A stretch of 42,315 bases of DNA from Alkalihalobacillus sp. TS-13 (GTDB lineage Bacteria > Bacillota > Bacilli > Bacillales > Fictibacillaceae). Each line of letters opens with the position of its first letter. Position 1 is the stretch's first letter. Of this stretch, positions 27,978 through 36,843 are shown in pieces. The notes beneath the pieces are model-generated. The model was not told the origin of the DNA and did no database searches. It saw only the letters and a list, made by a program, of their open reading frames with translations. Made by a program: the position numbers and the translations under genes. The DNA lies in assembly GCF_019720915.1 (NCBI RefSeq), contig NZ_JAHKSI010000011.1:1-42315 (forward strand), given 5' to 3'.

Positions 27978-28529
27978 ATGAAGAAACTTTTAGCTTTTTC
28001 AATGCTCTTTTTACTTATGTTTGCTTCTGCTTGTGGAAACGATGGTTCAGCAAACGGAACAAAAAATGAGGGTGGAGAAAAAATTGATAAAAATGAATTG
28101 AAATCTCACCTATTGGATTTCCAACTTGAAGTGATCAATGTTTTGAAAGAAAATCATAAACCGTTTGCAGAATTTGAAGCAGTCAAAGCGCAAATGAACG
28201 ACAAGGAAGTTGCTGAGGAAGAGAAACCTTCAGAAGAGGAAGCTCAAGCTGCTCTAGAAACTGCACAAGAGGCGGGGCCAAAAGCTGCGGAAGCGATTCG
28301 AGGAATGGAAATTCCTGAAGAACTATCTCAATTCGAAGAGGATCTACAATCTGGACTTGAAAATGCTGCCCAGTCTTATGAAAAGCGTGCAGAAAATGCA
28401 TCACTTGAAGCGACTGAAAACGAGCAAGCAGAAGCAGAGGAATTGTTCTCAAGCTTCGAAGAAAAATTTGGTAAACCATTTGAAGAGCTCGATCTATTAG
28501 CACCTAGCTTCAAGCCTGAACTTGAATAA
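27978..28529 (+). CDS. Lipoprotein, helical, Glu/Ala-rich (paralogue 1)
   Basis: 183 aa. Type II signal peptide with A-S-A-C19. The mature protein is acidic and almost entirely helix-forming, with probable coiled coil. Its C-terminal half, GMEIPEELSQFEEDLQSGLE onward, aligns with the lipoprotein at 28713-29270, so the two are tandem paralogues. GGGGG lies seven bases before ATG 27978; ATG 27975 is the alternative. It is flanked by its own promoter and terminator. Presumably on the outer membrane face; the function is unknown. Confidence 0.82.
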   Translation: MKKLLAFSMLFLLMFASACGNDGSANGTKNEGGEKIDKNELKSHLLDFQLEVINVLKENHKPFAEFEAVKAQMNDKEVAEEEKPSEEEAQAALETAQEAGPKAAEAIRGMEIPEELSQFEEDLQSGLENAAQSYEKRAENASLEATENEQAEAEELFSSFEEKFGKPFEELDLLAPSFKPELE

Positions 28530-28540
28530 TTATATCCATT

Positions 28541-28577
28541 GAACCATCTATCTTTTGATAGGTGGTTTTATTTTAGG
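28541..28577 (+). terminator. Terminator of lipoprotein paralogue 1
   Basis: AACCATCTAT / ATAGGTGGTT stem, then TTATTTTA. Confidence 0.7.
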
Positions 28578-28594
28578 CGTTTTTAAATGATACT

Positions 28595-28630
28595 TTTCGT
28601 AAAAATCAACAATAAAGAAGAACAAAGCCT
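28595..28630 (+). repeat. R1 repeat, solo right end
   Basis: TTTCGTAAAAATCAACAATAAA followed by ACAAAGCCT, the same as the outer right end of other R1 copies, without a core. It lies between the two paralogous lipoprotein genes. Confidence 0.5.
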
Positions 28631-28712
28631 TATATTAAAGACTAAACCTTTTGTTTGAAAATGACTGGAATAAGGAAATAACTTTGTAGATAGGTTGATT
28701 GGAGGTGAAATG

Positions 28713-29270
28713 ATGATGAATAAGAAGTTCTGGCTTCTTCTCTTGAGTTGTTTTGTAAGTGCCCTCATATTATCTGCATGTTCAAGTGAAGAAGGAAACA
28801 GTACCGGGAATTCAGAAGATAATGAAGTCCAAGCAGATGATGAGAAGGCGAGAGCATCACAAGAAGACTTTCAAAACGAAGTGAACTCTTTAATCGATAA
28901 ATACGATGATGATTTCAAAGAATTCGCACAGACTGTTGAAGAGAAAACGGAAAATGTAAGCAATGAAGAATTGCAAGCTTTGAAAAATGAAGCTTCTCAA
29001 TCCAGCCAGCAGTTGGCAGAAAAACTTAGGAACATGAACATACCAGGAGAACTTGAATCTTACAGTGAGGATTTGAATCAGTCCCTTAACAATCTGGCTG
29101 ATCGATTTGAAGCCCGAAGTGACGACCTGGATAATGAAAATACAAATGCAGCGTTAGATAAAGCGAAAACAGCATCGGAGAACATCTTAACAGAATTTAA
29201 AGGAGCACTAGGTTCAATCTACGAATCACTTGGTTTAGAAAAACCAGAACTCATCAATGATACAGAATAA
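28713..29270 (+). CDS. Lipoprotein, helical (paralogue 2)
   Basis: 185 aa. Signal peptide with lipobox L-S-A-C23. The mature part is acidic, helical and Asn/Glu-rich. The segment NMNIPGELESYSEDLNQSL then NNLADRFEARS corresponds to GMEIPEELSQFEEDLQSGL then ENAAQSYEKRA in the neighbouring lipoprotein. Three consecutive ATGs follow GGAGGTG. The middle one (28713) has the best spacing; a TTG at 28695 would bury the ribosome site. Followed by a strong terminator. The function is unknown. Confidence 0.82.
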   Translation: MMNKKFWLLLLSCFVSALILSACSSEEGNSTGNSEDNEVQADDEKARASQEDFQNEVNSLIDKYDDDFKEFAQTVEEKTENVSNEELQALKNEASQSSQQLAEKLRNMNIPGELESYSEDLNQSLNNLADRFEARSDDLDNENTNAALDKAKTASENILTEFKGALGSIYESLGLEKPELINDTE

Positions 29271-29281
29271 ACATGAACGAG

Positions 29282-29321
29282 AAAAGCTGCTGCACAACTA
29301 ATGTGCCAGCAGCTTTTTTTG
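29282..29321 (+). terminator. Terminator of lipoprotein paralogue 2
   Basis: AAAAGCTGCTG / CAGCAGCTTTT stem with a T-run of seven or more. Confidence 0.92.
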
Positions 29322-29370
29322 TCCCTAAAAAACCAGGCTTTGTTTTTTATATTGTATACTAAACGTTAAA

Positions 29371-29650
29371 AAGGTTCTGTTAAAGGATTTAGTTGATTTC
29401 ACACTTAAAGAAAGTATAAAAATACTTTCTTCAGTATAAGCGCAACTAAGGCTCAGCCTGCGCCAAAGGCTTGGCTTTGCCAAGTTTTCTTTAAGCGAAA
29501 TTCACGACACTCCTGCGGGAAAAGCGAGCCAGGCGAGACCCGCATTCAGAGATGAGGTGTCTAGCTTAGCGACCAGTCTCTTTGGTACTTCAAACTTTCT
29601 GCGGCGGCGACAGCCTCCGTAGAAATCAACAATAAAAACTGACAGAGCCT
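29371..29650 (-). repeat. R1 repeat copy interrupted by R2
   Basis: Reverse-oriented R1. One outer end is AAGGTTCTGTTAAAGG with AGTTGATTT (29371-29399); the other is AGAAATCAACAATAAAAACT with ACAGAGCCT (29621-29650). Between them lies the R1 core, lacking about 70 bp next to the 29620 end. The 29400 end is split by an R2 copy: R1 resumes at CGAAATTCACGACACTCC (29496) directly after R2. It ends about 40 bp before the ECF sigma promoter. Confidence 0.75.
29404..29495 (+). repeat. R2 dispersed repeat, copy inside R1
   Basis: 92 bp with inverted ends CTTAAAGAAA / TTTCTTTAAG. It contains two hairpins, GAAAGTAT / ATACTTTC and a GGCTTGGC / GCCAAG tract. Nearly identical to 40487-40575. Confidence 0.8.
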
Positions 29651-29686
29651 ATCGAATAACAGTGAAATAAAAATGTTCAAAAAATT

Positions 29687-29712
29687 ATCAACCGATCAAG
29701 TGTTTATTCGTC
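29687..29712 (+). promoter_or_regulatory. ECF-type promoter of the sigma/anti-sigma pair
   Basis: ATCAAC (29687-29692), 16-bp spacer, CGTC (29709-29712). The AAC and CGTC spacing is that of ECF sigma factor promoters, suggesting autoregulation. Confidence 0.55.
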
Positions 29713-29749
29713 TATATAAGGAAAGGTCAATTTGGGGGGAGGGTCACAA

Positions 29750-30334
29750 ATGGAAAACTTCCGTAAGGTTCTGCAAGAAAAGCAAACGTTCAGTATAGAA
29801 AGCCTTCGCTTATATAAAGAAGAGATTATGGAAGAGGTTGTTGATTACTTCGGAGACCGTTTGACCCGGGTGGCTTATACATATGTAAAGGACTGGGGGA
29901 AAGCAGAGGATATCGTACAGGAAGTATTCATTACCTGTTATTCAAAGCTTGAAACCTTTCGCGGGGAAGGTTCATTGAAGAATTGGCTATATAAGATCAC
30001 TGTGAATCGATGCAAAGATCATTTGAAAAGCTGGGCTCACCGGAATATATGGTTTGCGAATCCATTCACTTTTTTCAAACAAGAAAGTAACGATCAGACT
30101 CCAGAACTCCGTTTGATTGTAGAGGATGATTATAACCAGCTTGCCGATTCGATCTTACAATTACCGCTTAAATATCGTGAATTGATCATTTTATTTTATC
30201 AAGAAGAAATGTCCCTTAATGAAATAAGCGAAATGCTCCATATAAAGACTTCCACATTAAAGTCTCGATTGTTCCAGGCGAGGAAATTACTACGCGCACA
30301 ATTAGAGAAAGGGGAGGAAGCGGATGGAAGATAA
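29750..30334 (+). CDS. ECF RNA polymerase sigma factor
   Basis: 194 aa. Region 2 holds RVAYTYVKDWGKAEDIVQEVFI, TFRGEGSLKNWLYKITVNRC (minus-10 recognition). A linker of about 35 residues leads to region 4, ILQLPLKYRELIILFYQEE then MSLNEISEMLHIKTSTLKSRL (minus-35 HTH). It has no region 1 or 3, hence ECF. ATG 29750 has GGGGGGAGG six bases upstream; a TTG at 29732 overlaps that site. It overlaps the next gene by 11 bases, so translation is coupled to the probable anti-sigma factor. The group and signal cannot be told from sequence. Confidence 0.92.
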   Translation: MENFRKVLQEKQTFSIESLRLYKEEIMEEVVDYFGDRLTRVAYTYVKDWGKAEDIVQEVFITCYSKLETFRGEGSLKNWLYKITVNRCKDHLKSWAHRNIWFANPFTFFKQESNDQTPELRLIVEDDYNQLADSILQLPLKYRELIILFYQEEMSLNEISEMLHIKTSTLKSRLFQARKLLRAQLEKGEEADGR

Positions 30335-30968
30335 GCTGAAAAATCTAGATAAGATCATGGAAAAGGCCGTGTATCAAAAGAAACGATTTTCAGAAGAAAA
30401 AAAGCAGAATATCATGAAACGTATTCGTGAGCAGCGGAAACCGTCATTCATCGAAACGTATATGTGGATGGTGAAGCCTGCATTAAGTATTTCGGTATGT
30501 ATTTTTCTTCTTATCTTTTCAATCAGTTTCATTTTGCAACCGCCCCAACAAAAAGATCGAAGTGAAGGTGATCTCCTTCAACAAGTGGATATAGGTAGAG
30601 AAGTGACAAGTCTCCCCTTATTGAATCGCGTTTCACATATCGCAAAAGAAGAAAATAAAACGATTGAATATGTTTCTGTTTCAAAGAATGAAAAATATGT
30701 GCTGTTGAATATCAATGTTGTACCAAACGCAAGTAAATCCGATATAAAAGAAACCGTTGAAAAGATGTTCTACAAAGGATCTGAACTGTATCAACATAAA
30801 GAAGAATTGAACAAAATCGGTGCTCCGTGGAATGATTATACGGTAGATATCACAATCGTCGAGAAATTCGACCACAAAGGAATCTATGATGGGACACAAA
30901 CTCAACAAACATTATTACGCGGAGTCAAATCGACAAATCAAGATCATATAACATGGATGGAAGAATAG
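30324..30968 (+). CDS. Probable membrane anti-sigma factor
   Basis: 214 aa. A cytoplasmic N-terminal part of about 50 residues, rich in Lys/Glu helices, is followed by one membrane helix (about 53-71, ALSISVCIFLLIFSISFIL) and an extracytoplasmic domain of about 140 residues. Its place, overlapping an ECF sigma gene, and this topology are the usual arrangement for an anti-sigma factor. I see no Zn-binding HXXXCXXC motif, so the role is inferred from context. Confidence 0.7.
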   Translation: MEDKLKNLDKIMEKAVYQKKRFSEEKKQNIMKRIREQRKPSFIETYMWMVKPALSISVCIFLLIFSISFILQPPQQKDRSEGDLLQQVDIGREVTSLPLLNRVSHIAKEENKTIEYVSVSKNEKYVLLNINVVPNASKSDIKETVEKMFYKGSELYQHKEELNKIGAPWNDYTVDITIVEKFDHKGIYDGTQTQQTLLRGVKSTNQDHITWMEE

Positions 30969-31020
30969 AGAGATTTTTATATAGATTAGCTGTTTTCAAA
31001 TAGATGGTTGTTTTTAACAT

Positions 31021-31255
31021 CTTGGAATTAAACTCGCTTTCCGCGGGCAATCTGCAAGCCTTCTCAGCTCACTTGCACAGGATGTCAACACAAAAATGAA
31101 ACCATTTTCGTGTCTGCGATGAGAGTCTTTAGAAGCTTTCCTTATGCTGGCTTCGACGTTCACCACAGGACGTGGTGGATGTTAGTCGAATATCCTTAAT
31201 TCGCTTACGGGGTCTCGCTTAGCTCACTTTCCCGTAGGAGTCTCCCTATATTTCC
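31021..31255 (+). repeat. Divergent R1-related repeat
   Basis: Shares the outer blocks CTCGCTTTCCGCGGGC and GGGGTCTCGC..AGCTCACTTTCCCGTAGGAGT with R1 but has a different core. The core contains two strong hairpins: ACACAAAAATG / CATTTTCGTGT near 31090, and TCGACGTTCACCAC / GTGGTGGATGTTAGTCGA near 31150-31190. No open frame. It fills most of the spacer between the anti-sigma gene and the permeases. Confidence 0.6.
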
Positions 31256-31357
31256 ACTGCTTTTGGTTTTCATTCATTTCCTATTTACACTAAATTAGTA
31301 ACAAAATATAGAAAACAGTCTATAGATTTTCTGGGTTGGGAGAAAAGAGGGGTTTAT

Positions 31358-32227
31358 ATGAGATTCATTGGCAACCAGATGTTGCGTTTCACATGTATCG
31401 TCACCGGAATCGTACTGATGGCAGGTTTACCGACGCTTTTGCCTTCAGGGGGATCGTTCCATCTGAATTGGCTAGCTTATTTCCAAAGCATTAGTGAGGT
31501 CATTTCAGGTGTTTTCAACATACAAGAGGTTACATATAACACCGATGGTACTGAACGTAAATTATTACCTCAGCTTATTCACATCGGCACATATTCTGTG
31601 ACCGTGGTGGTCGGGTCGATTTTACTTGCCCTTATCATGGCAGCTTTCTTGACGTTCATTACGATGCTGCTCCCGCCAAAGTGGATAAAAAAAATAAAAG
31701 TTGGAACATTCATCCTGGAATCCCTTCCGGATATCCTGATTATCATAATAAGCCAGCTGACCGTCGTTTGGTTGTATAAAAAGACTGGACTGTTAATTTT
31801 TGAAATTGCATCATTACCTGGAGAGCCCATATATATATTGCCGATTTTTTGTCTAGCCATTTTGCCGATGATTCAATACTTCAAAGTCATGATTTCAATC
31901 GTAGAAGGGGAATTGGAGAAACAATACGTCGAATTGGCGAAGGCTAAAGGAGTACTCCCGAAGAAAATATTGATCATCCATGTATTACGAAATGCATTGG
32001 CGAGCATATTGAATTACTCGAAAACAGTAATTTGGTTCATGCTTTCGAACCTGCTGATCCTTGAATATATTTTCAATATCAATGGCATCATGCGTTTTTT
32101 ATTGGATTACTTGAATCCGATCATTTTTGCATGGAGTCTGCTGGCGACTTTCATTCCGATCTTCTTATTGTTCGCATTAGGTCAGTGGCTGCTTGAACGA
32201 TTTACGAATGAAAAGGTCGTGATGTAG
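31358..32227 (+). CDS. ABC transporter permease, peptide/nickel (DppB-like)
   Basis: 289-aa inner-membrane permease with about six hydrophobic segments. A recognisable EAA loop (EKQYVELAKAKGVLPKKILI then HVLRNA, about residues 185-212) contacts the ATPase. It is smaller and more divergent than the usual DppB. It ends with TAG directly before the ATG of the DppC-like gene, so the two are one operon. No ATPase or binding-protein gene accompanies them. The substrate is unknown. Confidence 0.82.
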   Translation: MRFIGNQMLRFTCIVTGIVLMAGLPTLLPSGGSFHLNWLAYFQSISEVISGVFNIQEVTYNTDGTERKLLPQLIHIGTYSVTVVVGSILLALIMAAFLTFITMLLPPKWIKKIKVGTFILESLPDILIIIISQLTVVWLYKKTGLLIFEIASLPGEPIYILPIFCLAILPMIQYFKVMISIVEGELEKQYVELAKAKGVLPKKILIIHVLRNALASILNYSKTVIWFMLSNLLILEYIFNINGIMRFLLDYLNPIIFAWSLLATFIPIFLLFALGQWLLERFTNEKVVM

Positions 32228-33274
32228 ATGCTCAAAAGACTCTTTAAGAATGGTTATTTCCTGATCGGCTTTTTCTTCATTATTGGTTTATGTACGATTA
32301 GTTTGCTGCATACATTCGTATGGGATAATCAGATTGCACAAACACAAATACGTTATGAAGAAGGAAGAGCGGTAGAAGGTTCACCGATCGCGCCTAGAGT
32401 AGATATTCCACTGGGTACGAACGTCCAAGGATTCCATATGACTCATTTGATTTCGGTAGGAGCGAAATATACGATCGGTTTCGCTGTATTGATCGCATTC
32501 ATCCGGTTACTGACATCTATGGTTTTCGGTATTTTGTATGGGGCTTATTTTTTCAAGTTCAGGAAGTATGTAACCTGGATCGTCGACGTGTTCAACTATG
32601 TACCGGTCACGTTGCTCGCGTTATTCATATTGACACCGTTCCTGGTTGAAATTCCTACTGGATTTGATTATACGTTTTGGGAACGTGTTTGGATCGAAGT
32701 AATCATTCTCGCTCTCATTGCGGTTCCTCCGACATCAATTCTGATCGGAAATGAGATGGGAAGGATCTATAATCACGAGTTCATCGATGGAGCTAAGATC
32801 ATCGGCGGGAGCAGACTCCATATTCTCTGGAAACATGTGAGACCCCATATCCAACCGCAACTATGGATCATCTTCATGCAACAACTTGTACAAACGATGC
32901 TTGTGTTAGCTCACCTTGGATTCTTCAAAGTATTCTTTGGCGGAACCAATATGAGCTTCGATCCCTTTTTTCGGGATCCACCCCAGTCGATTTCATATGA
33001 GTGGTCTGGTTTGATTGGGGATGGGATGAGGCACTTGACTGTTAGTCCATGGATTGTACTTGTTCCAATCATTTTCTTTGCACTGACGATCCTTGCGATG
33101 AATTTCATGCTCGAAGGAATCAAGACGGTTACTGAAAACTGGAGGGTCGACCATAAACCTGTGAAATCTGAAACTGGAGATGTGAATGAGGTTTCAGAAG
33201 AGAAACAGTTTACACCATTGAAAAAGCAAGGTGCCGTCCAACGACGTGAATTGAGACTTGAAGATAAGGAATAG
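32228..33274 (+). CDS. ABC transporter permease, peptide/nickel (DppC-like)
   Basis: 348 aa. A first membrane helix at about 8-28 is followed by an extracytoplasmic stretch and about five more helices. The EAA motif is in HEFIDGAKIIGGSRLHILWK then HVRPHIQPQL. A hydrophilic C-terminal tail (about 305-348) rich in Lys and Glu is unusual for the family. It starts at the base after the partner's stop codon; there is no separate good ribosome site, so coupled translation is likely. Confidence 0.82.
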   Translation: MLKRLFKNGYFLIGFFFIIGLCTISLLHTFVWDNQIAQTQIRYEEGRAVEGSPIAPRVDIPLGTNVQGFHMTHLISVGAKYTIGFAVLIAFIRLLTSMVFGILYGAYFFKFRKYVTWIVDVFNYVPVTLLALFILTPFLVEIPTGFDYTFWERVWIEVIILALIAVPPTSILIGNEMGRIYNHEFIDGAKIIGGSRLHILWKHVRPHIQPQLWIIFMQQLVQTMLVLAHLGFFKVFFGGTNMSFDPFFRDPPQSISYEWSGLIGDGMRHLTVSPWIVLVPIIFFALTILAMNFMLEGIKTVTENWRVDHKPVKSETGDVNEVSEEKQFTPLKKQGAVQRRELRLEDKE

Positions 33275-33283
33275 CAATATCAT

Positions 33284-33326
33284 GAAAGCTGTTTGAAACA
33301 ATTGTCCGTTTCAGCAGCTTTTTTAT
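33284..33326 (+). terminator. Permease operon terminator
   Basis: AAAGCTGTTTGAAAC / GTTTCAGCAGCTTT stem with one bulge, then six Ts. Confidence 0.85.
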
Positions 33327-33467
33327 TTAGGCTGGTTTAAACCTCTACGCGAGTATATTTCCAATAATGAGACTTATTGAGAGTGAATTTTACAAAAATA
33401 CGAAAAAAGTTTTTGTTGATATAGAGCCAAAGAAAACCCTTACATGAGAAAAGCCAAAAATCAACTA

Positions 33468-33496
33468 TTGTCATAGGGCGGAATCTCCAATATAAT
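33468..33496 (+). promoter_or_regulatory. hom-thrCB promoter
   Basis: TTGTCA (33468-33473), 17-bp spacer, TATAAT (33491-33496). The leader is about 50 nt, too short for a T-box or riboswitch. Confidence 0.75.
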
Positions 33497-33552
33497 GTCC
33501 TCTAATGAAGGACAAATGTATTTACTAGAAAAACAATAGAAAGGTTGGTTAG

Positions 33553-34848
33553 ATGGAATCAATATCTGTAGGGTTATTAGGATTAGGAACAGTCGGATCC
33601 GGGGTCGTAAAAGTCATTGAAAGTCATCAGGATAAACTTATGCATCAAATCGGCTGTCCGGTACAAATCAAAAAAGCTCTCGTTAAAGAGATCAATAAAG
33701 TGAGAGATGTAGATATTGATACCTCCATTCTCACGTTAGACCCAGAAGAAGTTCTTTTGGATCCGGAAATCGATATCGTCGTTGAAGTGATGGGAAATAT
33801 CGAAGAGACGAAAGAACATTTGGTGAAGGCCATCACCAATAAAAAACATGTCGTGACAGCTAATAAAGACTTGATGGCTGTTTACGGGCCAGAACTGCTT
33901 TCGCTTGCATCTGAAAACCAATGTGATCTGTTCTATGAGGCAAGTGTCGCAGGAGGTATTCCGATTTTACGAGGCTTAGTAGATGGCCTGGCATCAGACC
34001 GGATCACGAAAATGATGGGGATCGTGAATGGGACAACCAACTTCATTTTGACGAAGATGACAAAAGAAGGACGCTCGTTTGACGATGTCCTCGCTGAAGC
34101 ACAAGCATTAGGCTTTGCAGAAGCCGACCCTACGGCTGATGTCGGCGGACTGGATTCTGCCCGTAAAATGGCAATTCTCTCAACATTAGGATTCTCCATG
34201 AACATCGACTTGGATGATGTCAAATTGAAGGGCATCACAGAAGTAACTGAAGATGATCTCCAATATGCAAAGCAATTCGGATATATCATGAAATTAATCG
34301 GATATGCCCATCGTGAAGGGAACCGAGTAGAGGTGAGTGTTGAACCTGCATTGCTTGAAGAATCCCACCCATTAGCCTCGGTGAATGATGAATATAATGC
34401 GGTATACGTATACGGGGAAGCGGTTGGTGAAACGATGTTTTACGGGCCTGGAGCTGGGAGTCTTCCGACGGCTACTGCAGTCGTATCTGATCTTGTTGGC
34501 GTGATGAAGAACATGCGCCTTGGTGTTAACGGTAAAAGCGCAGTGAGTCCTCAATTCTTAAAGCAACTGAAGGATGACGAGGAAATCTATTCGAAGCATT
34601 TCCTACGTCTTCATGTAGAGGATGAGGTCGGTGTGTTATCGAGTATCACTTCGGTGTTTTCACAAAACGGAGCAAGCTTTGAAAAAGTACTGCAAAATCC
34701 TCTCGGGGAGGAGAAAAAAGCCGAAATCGTCCTGGTGACTCATAAAACATCATTGAAGAGTTTTGATAAAATCCTTGTGGAGCTGCGTGATTTGAAAGGT
34801 GTTCAATATGTGAAAAGTACGTATCGTGTTGAAGGAGGAGATGCTTGA
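33553..34848 (+). CDS. hom: Homoserine dehydrogenase
   Basis: Reduces aspartate semialdehyde to homoserine, the branch to Thr and Met. The N-terminal Rossmann motif G10-L-G-T-V-G15 is followed by the catalytic region with [11 protein letters not shown] and [21 protein letters not shown]-terminal ACT domain (about residues 350-427, [19 protein letters not shown]) is typical for Thr-responsive regulation. 431 aa. AAAGGTTGG precedes ATG. First gene of hom-thrC-thrB; its TGA shares a base with the thrC ATG. Confidence 0.97.
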   Translation: MESISVGLLGLGTVGSGVVKVIESHQDKLMHQIGCPVQIKKALVKEINKVRDVDIDTSILTLDPEEVLLDPEIDIVVEVMGNIEETKEHLVKAITNKKHVVTANKDLMAVYGPELLSLASENQCDLFYEASVAGGIPILRGLVDGLASDRITKMMGIVNGTTNFILTKMTKEGRSFDDVLAEAQALGFAEADPTADVGGLDSARKMAILSTLGFSMNIDLDDVKLKGITEVTEDDLQYAKQFGYIMKLIGYAHREGNRVEVSVEPALLEESHPLASVNDEYNAVYVYGEAVGETMFYGPGAGSLPTATAVVSDLVGVMKNMRLGVNGKSAVSPQFLKQLKDDEEIYSKHFLRLHVEDEVGVLSSITSVFSQNGASFEKVLQNPLGEEKKAEIVLVTHKTSLKSFDKILVELRDLKGVQYVKSTYRVEGGDA

Positions 34849-35912
34849 TGAAACGTTGGGGCGGTCTTTTATCAGAATTCCGATCATTTTTACCTGTAAC
34901 TGAAGAAACACCTGAGTTGACTTTGAATGAAGGCAATACGCCCCTCATCAAGCTGGATACACTCTCAAAAGAGCTCGGTGTTGAACTTTTTGCAAAAATC
35001 GAAGGGGCAAATCCGACTGGTTCATTCAAAGATCGTGGAATGGTCCTGGCGGTTGCAAAAGCTAAGGAAGCAGGGAGTGACACTGTTATATGTGCTTCGA
35101 CAGGGAATACATCAGCTTCAGCAGCAGCATATGCCGCCAGGGCTGGAATGAAGTGTATCGTCGTCATACCAGATGGCAAAATCGCCCAGGGTAAGCTCGC
35201 ACAAGCGGTCATGTATGGTGCAGAAATTGTTTCGATTGAAGGAAACTTTGATGAGGCGTTGGAAATCGTACGTGAGCTGAGTGAAAAAGAAGCCATGACG
35301 CTCGTGAACTCGGTTAATCCATATCGACTCGAAGGACAGAAGACTGCAGCTTTCGAGGTGTGTGAGCAGCTAGGTGAAGCCCCTGACATTTTAGCGATTC
35401 CGGTCGGCAATGCAGGGAACATATCTGCCTATTGGAAAGGTTTTAAAGAATATCAACAATCAAATAACTCAGGACTACCGAAAATGATCGGTTATGAAGC
35501 AGAGGGAGCGGCAGCGATCGTCCATGACCGTGTTTTCCCTCAACCCGAAACTCTTGCAACAGCGATCAGGATCGGCAACCCTGCCAGCTGGAAACTTGCT
35601 CTTTCAGCAGTAGAAGAGTCCACAGGGAAAATTGATGAAGTGAGTGATCCTGAAATCGTTGAGGCCTATCAATTACTTGCCAAAATGGAGGGCATATTTG
35701 CGGAACCGGCCTCTTGTGCATCACTAGCTGGTATTCGGAAACTCCACGCCCAAGGCAAGCTAGATCCTGGTCAGAGGGTCGTGCTCGTATTGACAGGTAA
35801 CGGACTGAAAGATCCAGTTACGGCGATGACAGAGAGCCCAGTACAGCCTGTAAAGCTGCCAAAAGATCCAAAGGTCGTAACGGAATATATCAAAGGGACT
35901 GTACAATCATGA
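34848..35912 (+). CDS. thrC: Threonine synthase
   Basis: PLP enzyme converting O-phosphohomoserine to threonine. PLP Lys61 is in [11 protein letters not shown]. The phosphate-binding loop after PLP is [15 protein letters not shown], and [16 protein letters not shown] is conserved. 354 aa from ATG 34848 (GGAGGAG seven bases upstream). The frame also contains a TTG three bases earlier, which is not needed. It overlaps hom by one base and thrB by four (ATGA), a tightly coupled operon. Confidence 0.97.
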   Translation: MKRWGGLLSEFRSFLPVTEETPELTLNEGNTPLIKLDTLSKELGVELFAKIEGANPTGSFKDRGMVLAVAKAKEAGSDTVICASTGNTSASAAAYAARAGMKCIVVIPDGKIAQGKLAQAVMYGAEIVSIEGNFDEALEIVRELSEKEAMTLVNSVNPYRLEGQKTAAFEVCEQLGEAPDILAIPVGNAGNISAYWKGFKEYQQSNNSGLPKMIGYEAEGAAAIVHDRVFPQPETLATAIRIGNPASWKLALSAVEESTGKIDEVSDPEIVEAYQLLAKMEGIFAEPASCASLAGIRKLHAQGKLDPGQRVVLVLTGNGLKDPVTAMTESPVQPVKLPKDPKVVTEYIKGTVQS

Positions 35913-36820
35913 AGAATTGGCGGATCAAAGTTCCAGCAAGTACAGCCAATCTTGGCCCAGGCTTCGATTCGGTCGGCTTAGCCCTTGACCGCTATTTGAC
36001 ATTGACTGTTTCTTCACATCATTTATGGGAAGTGAAGGCTCTGTCACCTTCCTTAGAGGAATTTCCGAGCGATGAAACGAACTTCATCGTCAGAACGGCA
36101 TTAGACACTGCCAATGTATATGGAATCGAACTTCCTCCATGTCTAGTCGAAGTGAAAAGTGATATCCCTTTGACAAGAGGGCTAGGTTCGAGTGCAGCGG
36201 CCATTGTCGCTGGCATTGAGTTAGCTGATACGATTGGAGATTTAGGTATACCGAAAAAGAAAAAGCTTGAACTGGCAGCTAAGTATGAAGGACATGCTGA
36301 TAATGTGGGAGCATCCCTTTATGGCGGGCTCGTCATCGCCTGTGATACGGGCGATGGAATCGAACTCCAGCACTTTGATGATTTACCTATATCCGTCGTA
36401 ACCGTGTCGCCGAAAGAAGAATTGAAAACAGAAGAAGCCCGTGAAGTGCTCCCTGAGAAGATAAGTTTTTCAGAATCGGTCAAAGCAGGTGCGGTATCAA
36501 ACGTCTTGATCGCAGCTTTATTGAAACGAGATTGGAAAGTTGCGGGCAAAATGATGAAATGTGATTTCTATCATCAGCCTTATCGTAAACAGCTTCTTCC
36601 ACATTATGAAAAAGTCGAACAAATCGCCGATGATAATGGTGCTTTTGGTGTCGCCTTGAGTGGGGCTGGACCGACGATTGCCTGTTTTGTCGAGGAGGAG
36701 AAAGCCAACTGGCTGTATTATAAATTGCATCAAGCATTGCCACATATGCTTGTCCAGAACCTGAGTATCGATGATAAAGGCGCCACTATCAAATCCTATG
36801 CACACGATGCAGTCTTATAA
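35909..36820 (+). CDS. thrB: Homoserine kinase
   Basis: GHMP-family kinase phosphorylating homoserine with ATP. N-terminal [18 protein letters not shown], the ATP-binding [15 protein letters not shown] (about 88-102) and the C-terminal [14 protein letters not shown] are visible. 303 aa. It starts within the thrC stop (ATGA) with only AAAGGG as ribosome site, consistent with coupling. Last gene of the Thr operon. No clear hairpin terminator directly follows, but an R1 copy starts 25 bp downstream. Confidence 0.97.
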   Translation: MKNWRIKVPASTANLGPGFDSVGLALDRYLTLTVSSHHLWEVKALSPSLEEFPSDETNFIVRTALDTANVYGIELPPCLVEVKSDIPLTRGLGSSAAAIVAGIELADTIGDLGIPKKKKLELAAKYEGHADNVGASLYGGLVIACDTGDGIELQHFDDLPISVVTVSPKEELKTEEAREVLPEKISFSESVKAGAVSNVLIAALLKRDWKVAGKMMKCDFYHQPYRKQLLPHYEKVEQIADDNGAFGVALSGAGPTIACFVEEEKANWLYYKLHQALPHMLVQNLSIDDKGATIKSYAHDAVL

Positions 36821-36843
36821 TTCGATGAAAAAGCTATTATTGT

